From positions 1 through 12,833 of the forward strand of contig JAPKZT010000221.1 of NCBI GenBank assembly GCA_026393655.1: a stretch of 12,833 bases of DNA, given 5' to 3'. Of this stretch, positions 1-7,377 are shown piece after piece; position 1 is the stretch's first letter, and every line of letters begins with the position of its first letter. Source of the DNA: Actinomycetota bacterium. GTDB taxonomy: Bacteria; Actinomycetota; Acidimicrobiia; Acidimicrobiales; Ilumatobacteraceae. Made by a program: the position numbers and the translations under genes. The notes under the pieces were generated by a model, which worked only from the letters and a program-made list of their open reading frames with translations, was not told the DNA's origin and did not search any database.

Positions 1-1
1 T

Positions 2-331
2 CAACCAGATCTACTTCTGACGTTGCTTGATACTTTGGGTCAGCGACCATTTTTTCCGCCAAGCGTAGGTGGTTGGCCCGCAGACGAAGCCTGGCTTTCG
101 GTTGCTTCGACACAAAATTTAATAAGAGCCGCTCAAGTGATTGTCAGCGAAGGCGATCTGACTCCGTTGACTAAAGTTGCTAAGCAAGAACGAGTTGATG
201 CTCTCGCAAATTGGTTGGGTGTCGCCGAGTGGAGTGATCGAACCCGAGCCGCCTTTGATGGTGCACTTCGCGATCCGGCGCGACTTACCGCTTTGGCGAT
301 TTGCAGTCCTGAATACTTGGTCAGTGCCTAA
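2..331 (+). CDS. DUF1800 family protein, C-terminal part (cut by window edge)
   Basis: The frame is open from the first bases and ends in TAA at 329-331, so only about 109 C-terminal residues are present. The stretch LGQRPFFPPSVGGWP followed by a Trp-Leu is the typical C-terminal signature of DUF1800 proteins, and the last residues (ICSPEYLVSA) also fit that family's end. DUF1800 proteins are usually about 450-600 residues and exported; their biochemical role is not established. They are commonly encoded directly upstream of a DUF1501 gene, as here, with only 8 nt between the stop and the next ATG, so the two are very probably co-transcribed. An internal TTG at 23 could be mistaken for a start, but the reading frame continues upstream of it and the domain is clearly incomplete. 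Confidence 0.85.
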   Translation, partial: QPDLLLTLLDTLGQRPFFPPSVGGWPADEAWLSVASTQNLIRAAQVIVSEGDLTPLTKVAKQERVDALANWLGVAEWSDRTRAAFDGALRDPARLTALAICSPEYLVSA

Positions 332-339
332 GAGGAAAA

Positions 340-1566
340 ATGAAAAATATCACCCGCAGAAATTTCATCAAATTAACAAGTGCAAGCGCGGTCGCAGTCG
401 CGCACTCAATGTCAACATTCGAGTTCGCTCACGCTGCGGGCCCGCGACCTTTGTCGGCTGGCACACCGATTCTCGTTATTGTCACACTCAGCGGCGGCAA
501 CGACGGGCTGAACACGGTTGTGCCGTATTTGGATCCGCTTTATAAATCGTTACGTCCTCAACTCGCGTACAAAGAAGATCAAGTGCTGCCGATTGGCGAT
601 GGTCTCGCGCTGAACGGATCAATGACGGGATTCAAAACATTGTGGGATAACAAACAGCTCGCGATTGTGCGCGGCGTCAGTTATCCGAACCCTGATCGCT
701 CACATTTTTCTTCGATGGCGATTTGGCAAAGTGCATCAACTACCCCGATTAAAACTGGATGGGTCGGGCGGTGGATTGAAGCACAACCTGAGAATCCGTT
801 TCTTGCAATCAGTCTCGGCTCGACAATGCCGGCTCTGTTTCAAGGTGACAAATGCTCAGGCACCGTGTTACCACTCAGTGGACTCGTAACCCCAACTGGC
901 ATGCTCGCGAAAGATTATGCAAAGACTTCGAAAAAAACAAAACTTGATGGTCAACTCTCGGCAACCGCCGCGCGTTCAATTCGCGACCTGTTTACCGTTG
1001 CTGATGTTGTCTCACCGATTTTAAAGAATCCTGCACCACCGGCGGCTGATTTACCCACTGTCATTGGCGGCAATGCGGGTGGCGAATCAAACCTAGGCGC
1101 ACAGTTAGACGTTGCAGCGAAATTAATTGCCGCAGGAGTGCCGACCCGAGTTTGGTCTGTCTCGCTTGGCGGTTTCGATACTCACGCCAATGAATTGTCA
1201 GCACAGTCACTACTTCTCGGCTCCGTCTCGAATTCAATCTCAAAATTTATGTCGCAGATGCGAACAATCGGCCGCAGCCGCGACGTGACGATTATGGTCT
1301 ACAGCGAATTCGGCAGGCGTGTGAGTGCAAACGCATCAAGTGGTACTGATCACGGTACATCTGGACCCGTATTTATAATTGGTGAGCGAGTTGTCGGTGG
1401 GTTTCATGGCGACCAACCCCCACTCAATCGGTTGAAAGATGGCGATCTAGCGGTTACTACAGATTTCAGATCTGTTTACGGCAGCGTGCTTGAAGGCGTG
1501 CTTTACACGCCAGTCGATCGAGTCATTAGTGGATGGAACGACCGCCTGGCATTATTCACCGCCTGA
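340..1566 (+). CDS. DUF1501 family protein, Tat-exported
   Basis: A 408-residue protein of the usual family length. The N-terminus has a twin-arginine motif (TRRNFIKL, residues 5-12), a hydrophobic Ala/Val segment and an AHA cleavage site near residue 32, so export of a folded protein by the Tat system is likely. DUF1501 hallmarks follow: LSGGNDGLNTVVPYLDPLY near residue 50, a conserved Ser in DRSHFSS near 120, SLGGFDTHA near 275 and YSEFGRR...GTDHGTSGPVF near 320-345. The fold is related to alkaline-phosphatase/sulfatase-like enzymes, but no substrate is known. ATG at 340 is preceded by AGAGGA at 331-336, one of the few good ribosome binding sites in the window. It follows the DUF1800 gene by 8 nt. 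The last 11 codons have a diverged copy in the spacer at 9580-9620. Confidence 0.9.
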   Translation: MKNITRRNFIKLTSASAVAVAHSMSTFEFAHAAGPRPLSAGTPILVIVTLSGGNDGLNTVVPYLDPLYKSLRPQLAYKEDQVLPIGDGLALNGSMTGFKTLWDNKQLAIVRGVSYPNPDRSHFSSMAIWQSASTTPIKTGWVGRWIEAQPENPFLAISLGSTMPALFQGDKCSGTVLPLSGLVTPTGMLAKDYAKTSKKTKLDGQLSATAARSIRDLFTVADVVSPILKNPAPPAADLPTVIGGNAGGESNLGAQLDVAAKLIAAGVPTRVWSVSLGGFDTHANELSAQSLLLGSVSNSISKFMSQMRTIGRSRDVTIMVYSEFGRRVSANASSGTDHGTSGPVFIIGERVVGGFHGDQPPLNRLKDGDLAVTTDFRSVYGSVLEGVLYTPVDRVISGWNDRLALFTA

Positions 1567-1650
1567 TCATTTCTTAGGTTAGTGAAGCTCGTGCTGCTTT
1601 AAACGAGGCGCGTGCGTGGTCTTGACTTTTGTCAGATGTAGATGTTGTGG

Positions 1651-2574
1651 TTATTTATGTTTCGCGATGAAGTCGCAAGCAAGATCAACCAGCAATCCCC
1701 AAATCGGTTTCGGCATGTCATGCCCCATGTCGTCAATCAACACGAGTTTTGCATTGGGGATTATTTCTGCCGTGCGCTGACCAGCAACAGGCCTAATTAA
1801 TGTGTCGTCTTTGCCGTGAATCACCAATGTCGGCGTTGTTATATTTGAAATTTCTGCGAGGCGCGGGGCTAATGCGAAGATCGCCGCAAACTGTCGCGTT
1901 ACACCTTGCGGATAAAAACTTCGATCAAAATCACGCGCTGCGATTCGCTTTGAGTTTTCGTCACTGCGATATTTCTTCGACTGAAACGCTTGGTAAATCG
2001 GCGAGTAGGCAATGAAGCCTTCACGGTCTCTGGGTGGCACCGACAGCAAGATGCCCATCGCATCTGGTGTTGGCAGGGCAGATTCAAGTTCTGACCCCGA
2101 CATCACCGATATCAGGTTTTGAACACGCGTCGGATGATCTAGTGCCATCGTTTGAGCGATCATTCCGCCCATCGAAGCACCAAAAACATTTGCGCGCTCA
2201 ATTTTTAAAAAGTCAAGCAACCCAATCGCATCACTGGCCATATCTGCGAGCGTGTACGGCGTGGGTGGTATTGGCTCTTTCATTAATGCAGCCATGAGCA
2301 CGGCTGCCGCATCAACTTCAACTCCATCAAATTTTGTCGACAAGCCACAGTCACGATTGTCATAGCGAATCACGAAAAGATTTTTCGCCGCGAACATCTG
2401 GCAAAACTCTTCTTCCCATACCACGAGTTGCGCGCCATAGCCCATGATTAAAAGCAGCGCCGGATCTTTGGGATCGCCGAATGTGTCATATTCGAGTTCT
2501 ATCGTTGATGAGATTTTTGCGCGTGCGATACTCTCAGTCTTGTTGCAATTTTGATGCCAGTCAATTTGCGTCAA
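1651..2574 (-). CDS. alpha/beta-fold hydrolase, esterase-like
   Basis: A complete 307-residue alpha/beta hydrolase. The nucleophile elbow is GASMGG with Ser134. Asp256 or Asp257 in HGKDD and His285 in MGHDMP complete the triad. The oxyanion-side loop reads MGYGAQL (residues 44-50), and RYDNRDCGLST (70-80) is typical of the subgroup that includes aclacinomycin methylesterase (RdmC-like) and related small-ester hydrolases. No signal peptide is seen, so it is probably cytoplasmic. The substrate cannot be told from sequence. The start is TTG at 2574; an in-frame stop lies only three codons upstream and the next Met is inside the core fold, so this start is close to forced, although no Shine-Dalgarno site is visible. 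It is divergent from lacZ across a 101-nt spacer and convergent with the DUF1501 gene. A link to galactoside use (for example deacetylation of sugars) would be speculation. Confidence 0.85.
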   Translation of the reverse strand: MTQIDWHQNCNKTESIARAKISSTIELEYDTFGDPKDPALLLIMGYGAQLVVWEEEFCQMFAAKNLFVIRYDNRDCGLSTKFDGVEVDAAAVLMAALMKEPIPPTPYTLADMASDAIGLLDFLKIERANVFGASMGGMIAQTMALDHPTRVQNLISVMSGSELESALPTPDAMGILLSVPPRDREGFIAYSPIYQAFQSKKYRSDENSKRIAARDFDRSFYPQGVTRQFAAIFALAPRLAEISNITTPTLVIHGKDDTLIRPVAGQRTAEIIPNAKLVLIDDMGHDMPKPIWGLLVDLACDFIAKHK

Positions 2575-2577
2575 GTA

Positions 2578-2597
2578 CCATTATTTTCAATAATTGG
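2578..2597. promoter_or_regulatory. inverted repeat in the hydrolase/lacZ divergent spacer
   Basis: ATTATT at 2580-2585 and AATAAT at 2589-2594 are perfect 6-bp arms around TTC. Flanking CC (2578-2579) and GG (2596-2597) extend the symmetry with a one-base bulge at 2595. It lies immediately upstream of the TTG start of the alpha/beta hydrolase and directly beside the 18-bp tandem repeat. It could be an operator or simply AT-rich promoter DNA; it is not a terminator, because no gene ends here. Confidence 0.3.
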
Positions 2598-2631
2598 CTA
2601 CGGTGATTCGCATGGCTACGGTAATCCGCAT
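2596..2631. repeat. two tandem 18-bp repeats upstream of lacZ
   Basis: The 18-bp unit GGCTACGGTGATTCGCAT at 2596-2613 is followed directly by a second copy at 2614-2631 with two differences (GGCTACGGTAATCCGCAT). The pair ends 44 nt before the lacZ ATG, just upstream of where a -35 region would lie. Position and regular phasing (nearly two helical turns) suit a site for an activator or repressor bound in tandem. A decayed duplication without function is the alternative. The repeat itself is certain; the regulatory role is inference. Confidence 0.45.
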
Positions 2632-2660
2632 TGAGTTTCAAAGATTGACGGCGACAGGTT

Positions 2661-2666
2661 TATAGT
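2661..2666 (+). promoter_or_regulatory. putative lacZ -10 element (TATAGT), leaderless arrangement
   Basis: TATAGT matches the actinobacterial -10 pattern TANNNT and ends 9 nt before the ATG at 2676. Transcription would therefore start at or very near the A of the start codon. No Shine-Dalgarno sequence exists in the 20 nt before the ATG, which agrees with a leaderless mRNA. The -35 region (around 2637-2643) is weak, so a bound activator may be needed. Confidence 0.4.
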
Positions 2667-2675
2667 TCTTTAATC

Positions 2676-5603
2676 ATGTCGGTAGTGCCTGAACTGAGCG
2701 AACTTAAGTTGTGGGCAGACCCGACCGTTGTTCAGATAAATCGACTGGCGATGCGTTCGCCATTTACATCTCAAGCAAGTCAACGAGTTTCGTTGAACGG
2801 AGAATGGCGTATTTCGCGGTTCTCACATCCGACGCAAATAGAACTCGAACATCTGGCTGAAAATTTTGATGACAGTGATTGGTTCAAGATTCCGGTGCCA
2901 AGTAATTGGACATTGTTCAACATGGGTGATGTGCCGCACTACACAAATATTGCGATGCCGTGGCGTGAGCCGCCGCCTTATTTGCCCTCCGAGATTCCAA
3001 CGGCCGTTTATCGGCGAAGTTTTAGTATCGATGCGAATTGGTCAGGGAAGCGAATTATTTTGCACGTTGGCGCAGCAGAGAGTGTCCATTCGGTTCGTAT
3101 CAACGGCACATTTGTCGGCTATGGCACCGACAGCAGACTCGCCAGCGAATATGACATCTCATCGGTTGTGCGTGAAGGCGCAAATGTTGTGGCGATCACC
3201 GTATGTCGCTATTCAGCGCAGTCTTATGTCGAAGATCAAGATCAGTGGTGGATGGCTGGTTTGCATCGTGAAATATTTGTCGAAGCACAATCACCATTTC
3301 GCATTGAAGATGTCAGGGTCGATGCGCAAGTAAGTGATGTAGGTGATTCGCTTATCGGAAACGGCTCGGTTCGTGTGCGCGCGAACGTTGCTGCACCAAT
3401 TGACGCACGGTTTCCAAAAGATCTGTCGGTGATCGCCACGTTGCATTCAGTAATTGACGGCGCCACCGGTAACCAAGCTGGCAAACAAATCGGCACGGTG
3501 CACGAATCTGCCGTGCCACACTCGCATCGAGCATATGAATTTAGGGGACATACAGCCGACATATCTTGGGCTGTTGACCGAGCAAAGTTATGGTCGGCTG
3601 AACTACCAAATCGTTACATCGTGCGAGTCGAGTTGCGCGACGCCAAAGACACCGTGATTGATGCGGTTGAACAAGCTATTGGCTTCAGAGATGTCTCGAT
3701 TGTCGATGGTGATCTGCTCGTAAACGGCAAGCGGATCATGATTCAAGGTGTAAACCGACATGACCATAATCCTGATCGTGGCAAAGCCGTGACGGTTGAA
3801 GATATGCGCGCCGATGTCTTGGCGATGAAGCGGCATAACTTCAATTCGGTTCGGTGTTCGCACTACCCGAACGACCCGAAGTTTTTGGATATCTGCGACG
3901 AGCTCGGGTTGTTTGTTGTTGCCGAAGCGAATGTAGAGAGCCATGCATGGATTTCTAGTTTGTGTAACGACCCGAATTATCGATCAACCTGGATTTCACG
4001 CGTGTCTCGAATGGTTGAGCGTGATAAAAATCGCGCGTGTGTAATCATGTGGTCAATCGGCAACGAGTCTGGTTATGGCGAAGTGCATGACACTGTGGCG
4101 AAATGGATTCGGTCATACGACCCGTCTCGTCCACTTCATTATGAAGGCGCTGTTTTTCATACGAACTGGTTTGACGGTGGACTCGACGCAACCGATGTCG
4201 TTGCGCCGATGTATGTGAGTATCACCGCAATTGAGGCGTACGCCAAGAGTAAGAAACGAAAGCGCCCGTTGATTATTTGCGAATACAACCACGCGATGGG
4301 AAACTCAAATGGATCGCTTGCCGATTATTGGAAAACTTTCGACAATACGCCCGGCTTGCAAGGTGGATTTATCTGGGAGTGGAAAGATCACGGCATTCGT
4401 CAAACTTTGTCGAATGGTAAACAGCGATTTGCCTACGGTGGGCAATTCGGTGACACGCCAAACGACGGCAACTTTGTCGCCGATGGTTTGATGCATTCAG
4501 ATCTCACGCCCCATCCGGCGATGCGCGAGGTCGCCTGGGTTCACCGACCGGTCGCGACCCAAATTAAAAAATCAAAGTCAGGCATAGTTTTAGAAATTAA
4601 AAACCGACAAGCATTTCGTGACACGGCATGGCTCAAACCAGAGTTTGAATTAGTCGTTGATGGTGTAGTTGTGCGTCGCGGTGTTTTGCCTGGTGCAAAT
4701 GTCGCGGCCGGCAAGACCAAACTTGTTAAATTGCCGGACTCGGTGCCTGTTGTTGGTGATGTGCGAATAAATGTTTTATGGCGATGCAAACGTGCAGAGT
4801 CATGGTGCGCGGCTGCTTATCTTGTGGCGTGGGATCAACTCATTGTGCGCACAAGAAATTCGCAGCGAGTTGCAGTGAGTGCTAAACAGAAACTACCGAT
4901 TGAAGTGACGCCAAAGTTGGCGATTTGGCGCTCACCGATTGACAATGATGGCTTCAAACTGTTGCCGAATCTTTCGTGGGTTGAGACCACAACGCTCAAG
5001 CGGTGGCAAGCAGATGGTCTTGACGGTGAAGCCGAATCTTTGGTGAAACACACTGTCAAACGCGAAGACCGATCCGACGGTTCAATTCGCTTTGCGCACA
5101 CAGTGGTGGTGCCGAAAAAATTTAATGACCTACCGCGAGTTGGCGTGACATTTGCACTGCCAGTTGGCTTTGAGCAACTCAATTGGTTTGGCAACGGTCC
5201 GCACGAGTGTTATGCAGACAGGCAGTCTTCGGCAATGCTCGGGATTTATTCTTCAGCACCCGATGAACTTCCGTATCTAGTGCCCCAAGAATACGGACTA
5301 CGAACGAACTGCCGTTGGTTTGCAATTAGTAATCCTAAAACTGGTGAGGTGATCAAGATTGAAGCAGATGGTTGTTTATTACACATGTCGGCTCTGCCAT
5401 ACACAACCGATGATCTCTATCGTGCCAAAGATCAAACCGAATTATTTAAGCGCGACTATTTGACGATGAATATCGACATTGCGCACCGTGGGCTGGGCAC
5501 GGGCAGTTGTGGACCAGATGTGTTGCCCCAGTATCGAGTTAAAGCGGGCACCTATAAATTTGCCTACGTTGTCTCACGCCAGATGGGCGGCGCCAGCGGC
5601 TGA
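2676..5603 (+). CDS. lacZ: beta-galactosidase, glycoside hydrolase family 2 (LacZ type)
   Basis: A complete 975-residue LacZ-type enzyme (E. coli LacZ has 1023-1024). Order of domains: GH2 jelly-roll about residues 40-215, immunoglobulin-like about 220-335, TIM barrel about 340-610, a second beta domain about 640-715, and the small-chain (beta-sandwich) domain about 720-970. The acid/base is Glu464 in MWSIGNESGYG and the nucleophile Glu536 in IICEYNHAMGNS. The metal-site residues Glu421 and His423 (EANVESHA) and the sugar-contacting His362 (GVNRHDHNP) and His396 (RCSHYP) are all present. The C-terminal motifs SPIDND and FGNGPHECYADR are intact. It hydrolyses lactose and other beta-galactosides retaining configuration. 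No signal peptide is seen, so it should be cytoplasmic and depend on a transporter outside this window. Start ATG at 2676 fits the leaderless promoter. The stop lies 30 nt inside galK on the other strand. No frame damage is seen, unlike GH36 and galT. Confidence 0.95.
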   Translation: MSVVPELSELKLWADPTVVQINRLAMRSPFTSQASQRVSLNGEWRISRFSHPTQIELEHLAENFDDSDWFKIPVPSNWTLFNMGDVPHYTNIAMPWREPPPYLPSEIPTAVYRRSFSIDANWSGKRIILHVGAAESVHSVRINGTFVGYGTDSRLASEYDISSVVREGANVVAITVCRYSAQSYVEDQDQWWMAGLHREIFVEAQSPFRIEDVRVDAQVSDVGDSLIGNGSVRVRANVAAPIDARFPKDLSVIATLHSVIDGATGNQAGKQIGTVHESAVPHSHRAYEFRGHTADISWAVDRAKLWSAELPNRYIVRVELRDAKDTVIDAVEQAIGFRDVSIVDGDLLVNGKRIMIQGVNRHDHNPDRGKAVTVEDMRADVLAMKRHNFNSVRCSHYPNDPKFLDICDELGLFVVAEANVESHAWISSLCNDPNYRSTWISRVSRMVERDKNRACVIMWSIGNESGYGEVHDTVAKWIRSYDPSRPLHYEGAVFHTNWFDGGLDATDVVAPMYVSITAIEAYAKSKKRKRPLIICEYNHAMGNSNGSLADYWKTFDNTPGLQGGFIWEWKDHGIRQTLSNGKQRFAYGGQFGDTPNDGNFVADGLMHSDLTPHPAMREVAWVHRPVATQIKKSKSGIVLEIKNRQAFRDTAWLKPEFELVVDGVVVRRGVLPGANVAAGKTKLVKLPDSVPVVGDVRINVLWRCKRAESWCAAAYLVAWDQLIVRTRNSQRVAVSAKQKLPIEVTPKLAIWRSPIDNDGFKLLPNLSWVETTTLKRWQADGLDGEAESLVKHTVKREDRSDGSIRFAHTVVVPKKFNDLPRVGVTFALPVGFEQLNWFGNGPHECYADRQSSAMLGIYSSAPDELPYLVPQEYGLRTNCRWFAISNPKTGEVIKIEADGCLLHMSALPYTTDDLYRAKDQTELFKRDYLTMNIDIAHRGLGTGSCGPDVLPQYRVKAGTYKFAYVVSRQMGGASG

Positions 5604-6560
5604 GACTTTCCAGCCGTCAAGTTTTGCGTCTGGCGAGCACAGCGCAACGACGCATCCACCAAAACCTCCGCCCGTCATTCGCGCGCCATATACGCCTGAA
5701 ATTTTCTGTAGTTCGTCAACGGCGTTATCCATCTCTTGAGTTGAAGTTGCAAAATCATCGGCGAGCGATGCGTGACTTTGATTCATAAGTAAACCTGCAG
5801 TCACCAAGTCGTTCGAGTTTAGAGCGAGTGCAAAATCGCGCACTCGTTGATTTTCGCTTATCACATGTCGTGCTCGTGTTCGTGTGGTCAGATCAGAAAT
5901 CGCATCAACCGAATCAATCGTGGCGTTACGCAACAAACCAATAATTGATTCAGCCTCAGCGCATTGCTTGACGCGGTCCGCATATTGTGAACCAACCAAT
6001 GTGCGGTGAGAGATGAACCGCACTATTACTTGCGAATTTTCAGGAAGTCGCACATGTTTGATTTCAAAATTGTCGCAGTCGATCAGCATCGCATGCTGTT
6101 CGCGCGCCGAGGCGATGCACAATTGATCCATAATTCCAGTCGGCACTCCAGTGGCGAGGTGTTCAGCGCGCTGGGCAAGCAACGCGAGTTCGAGTGCTGA
6201 TCCTGTGTAACCAAGGGCAAGTGCGGTGGCCACTTCGAGTGCCGCACTCGAAGAAAGACCGCTACCAATTGGAATAGTCGTCGTGATGTTTCCGTTGATG
6301 CCGCGGGAGGCGGCGCACTCTTTGGCAACGGCCGCGATATACCTGGCCCAACCAATTGCCGAAATTTGCGATTCGGCGACCGGAAGTTGAATTATTGCAG
6401 CCGATTCTTCGTCTTGAGAGAGCAACTCAACAACCGATTTATCAGACGGCGCAAAGTCAATAGTCGTGAAACGATTTATCGCCATCGGAAAGACCATTCC
6501 GCCCGTGTAGTCGGTATGGTCGCCAATCAGGTTGACGCGTCCTGGCGCAACCGCGCGCAT
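5574..6560 (-). CDS. galK: galactokinase (GHMP kinase)
   Basis: A 328-residue GHMP kinase with all three family motifs: the galactokinase signature PGRVNLIGDHTDY (residues 6-18), the phosphate loop PIGSGLSSSAA (about 97-107) and the C-terminal GARMTGGGFGG (about 292-302). The likely catalytic Asp is in TGIMDQL near residue 144. It phosphorylates galactose to galactose-1-phosphate with ATP. The protein is short at the N-terminus, with only five residues before PGRVNLIG where E. coli GalK has about 25. The start is nevertheless well supported: ATG (6558-6560) overlaps the TAA that ends the galT remnant (TAATG), so the two genes were translationally coupled. An in-frame stop lies 13 codons upstream. 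It is the last gene of the operon GH36 > galT > galK and its 3' end overlaps lacZ by 30 nt. With galT broken, its translation may be altered, since ribosomes on galT now stop at 6700, about 140 nt before this start. Confidence 0.93.
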   Translation of the reverse strand: MRAVAPGRVNLIGDHTDYTGGMVFPMAINRFTTIDFAPSDKSVVELLSQDEESAAIIQLPVAESQISAIGWARYIAAVAKECAASRGINGNITTTIPIGSGLSSSAALEVATALALGYTGSALELALLAQRAEHLATGVPTGIMDQLCIASAREQHAMLIDCDNFEIKHVRLPENSQVIVRFISHRTLVGSQYADRVKQCAEAESIIGLLRNATIDSVDAISDLTTRTRARHVISENQRVRDFALALNSNDLVTAGLLMNQSHASLADDFATSTQEMDNAVDELQKISGVYGARMTGGGFGGCVVALCSPDAKLDGWKVSAAGAAHLA

Positions 6561-6703
6561 TATTCGATTAATTTGCGCAAGCGTTGCGCAATATCGTCAG
6601 GATCAACCGGGTTGAAATATTCCTCGGTGGAAACTTCGGCTGCGGCGATGAAGCGCTGAACATTTTGTGCACGCCAAGGTGAAACAATTTCCATGTGCAT
6701 CAT
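6560..6703 (-). pseudogene. galT: galT C-terminal remnant, out of frame with the rest
   Basis: Translating the minus strand in the frame that ends at 6560 gives 47 codons rich in GalT features: HMEIVSPWR, then RFIAAAEVSTEEYFNP, then VDPDDIAQRLRKLIE and TAA. This is the normal end of bacterial galactose-1-phosphate uridylyltransferase. The frame differs from that of the upstream part (6700-7377). The TAA overlaps the galK ATG, which shows that this was the original end of galT. In intact GalT proteins about 10-12 residues lie between the motif equivalent to WINQ and the one equivalent to HMEI; here they are absent. From the ATG to this TAA there are 818 nt, one short of a multiple of three, so the loss was 3n+1 bases. 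The His of HMEI would correspond to the second His of the conserved C-terminal His-x-His pair; its partner is lost. Confidence 0.85.
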
Positions 6704-7377
6704 TGGTTAATCCACATCATGTAGGGGATTGGCTCGTCAAATAGTTTGTCAAGTGCCGAAAAAACTCGGTGCAATGTTTCAGAAAAATCTGTGCGTTGTA
6801 AATCTGAGAGTTCATTGACTGTTGCAACTCTTTGGCGAGGCGCAACAACTAGTGACACGGGGTGAATTGATGCATATTGGGCGTAGGTGACGAAGAATGG
6901 CGTCGAAAGAATTTCGCGTGAACCAGAATCAAGTTCGGGCTTCCATTGTGAACTCAGTAGTCGCTGTTGGCGCGCGGGAACATGATCAAAAGCATAAATC
7001 TGCCCGTGCGGATGTTGAATCGTCGCGCCAACTTGCGCGCCGCGATTTTCGAAAATCAAGACATAATTTATGTCGTCTTGCCGCTGAAGTTGCTCGGTGC
7101 GTTCACTCCATAAGTCGATTACTTGTCTAATGCCCACCGGGCCGAGCGATGCAAGCGATGCATCGTGTCGAGATGAATAAAGCACAACTTCGCAAACGCC
7201 GTTTTCGAGCGCGGGCCACCGATTCGCAATTGATTTGACTGTATATTCGCTTTGGGCTTCAACACCGCCGATGCAAAACGGGCAAGTTTCGGTGGGCGAA
7301 TTCGGACGATTTTGTCGAGTGGCAACGATGTGCACCCGTGTGCCTGTATGCCGATCAACTCGTTTGTGTTCGTTCAT
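6700..7377 (-). pseudogene. galT: galactose-1-phosphate uridylyltransferase, frameshifted main part
   Basis: This frame encodes 225 residues before a premature TGA at 6700-6702. Family features are clear: the N-terminal CPFC pair (residues 32-35), ENRGAQVG near 110-117, and the active site HPHGQ (122-126), in which the second His, His124, is the uridylylated nucleophile by family knowledge. The reaction moves UMP from UDP-glucose to galactose-1-phosphate. The frame breaks just after PYMMWINQ, where intact homologues continue for about 60 residues; the missing end is readable in another frame at 6560-6703. ATG at 7377 is the chosen start because it overlaps the TGA of the GH36 gene (TGATG); a TTG one codon earlier (7380) is less likely. 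A truncated product would lack the C-terminal His-x-His strand and is probably inactive. A sequencing error would not easily explain the loss of several codons. Whether a second galT exists elsewhere is unknown. Confidence 0.85.

Noticed and set aside
1587..1608. CTCGT/ACGAG inverted repeat between the convergent DUF1501 and hydrolase genes as a terminator.
   Set aside because: Stem of only 5 bp, 10-nt loop and no T-run on either side.
1581..1625. A coding-like stretch (SEARAALNEARAWS and a stop) after the DUF1501 gene.
   Set aside because: Only 14 codons after an in-frame stop, no start, no recognisable family; probably chance, although a remnant cannot be excluded.
2645..2666. TTGACG (2645-2650) paired with TATAGT (2661-2666) as a full lacZ promoter.
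   Set aside because: The spacing is only 10 nt, far below the 16-18 nt needed; only the -10 element was kept.
3242..3562. Long open frames antisense to lacZ (also at 3603-3944 and 4835-5194).
   Set aside because: lacZ is intact and well conserved across these positions; the antisense products show no family features and are codon-bias shadows.
6695..6705. Programmed ribosomal frameshift to join the two parts of galT.
   Set aside because: No slippery heptamer is present at the junction, and conserved residues are missing, so a frameshift alone would not give a normal protein.
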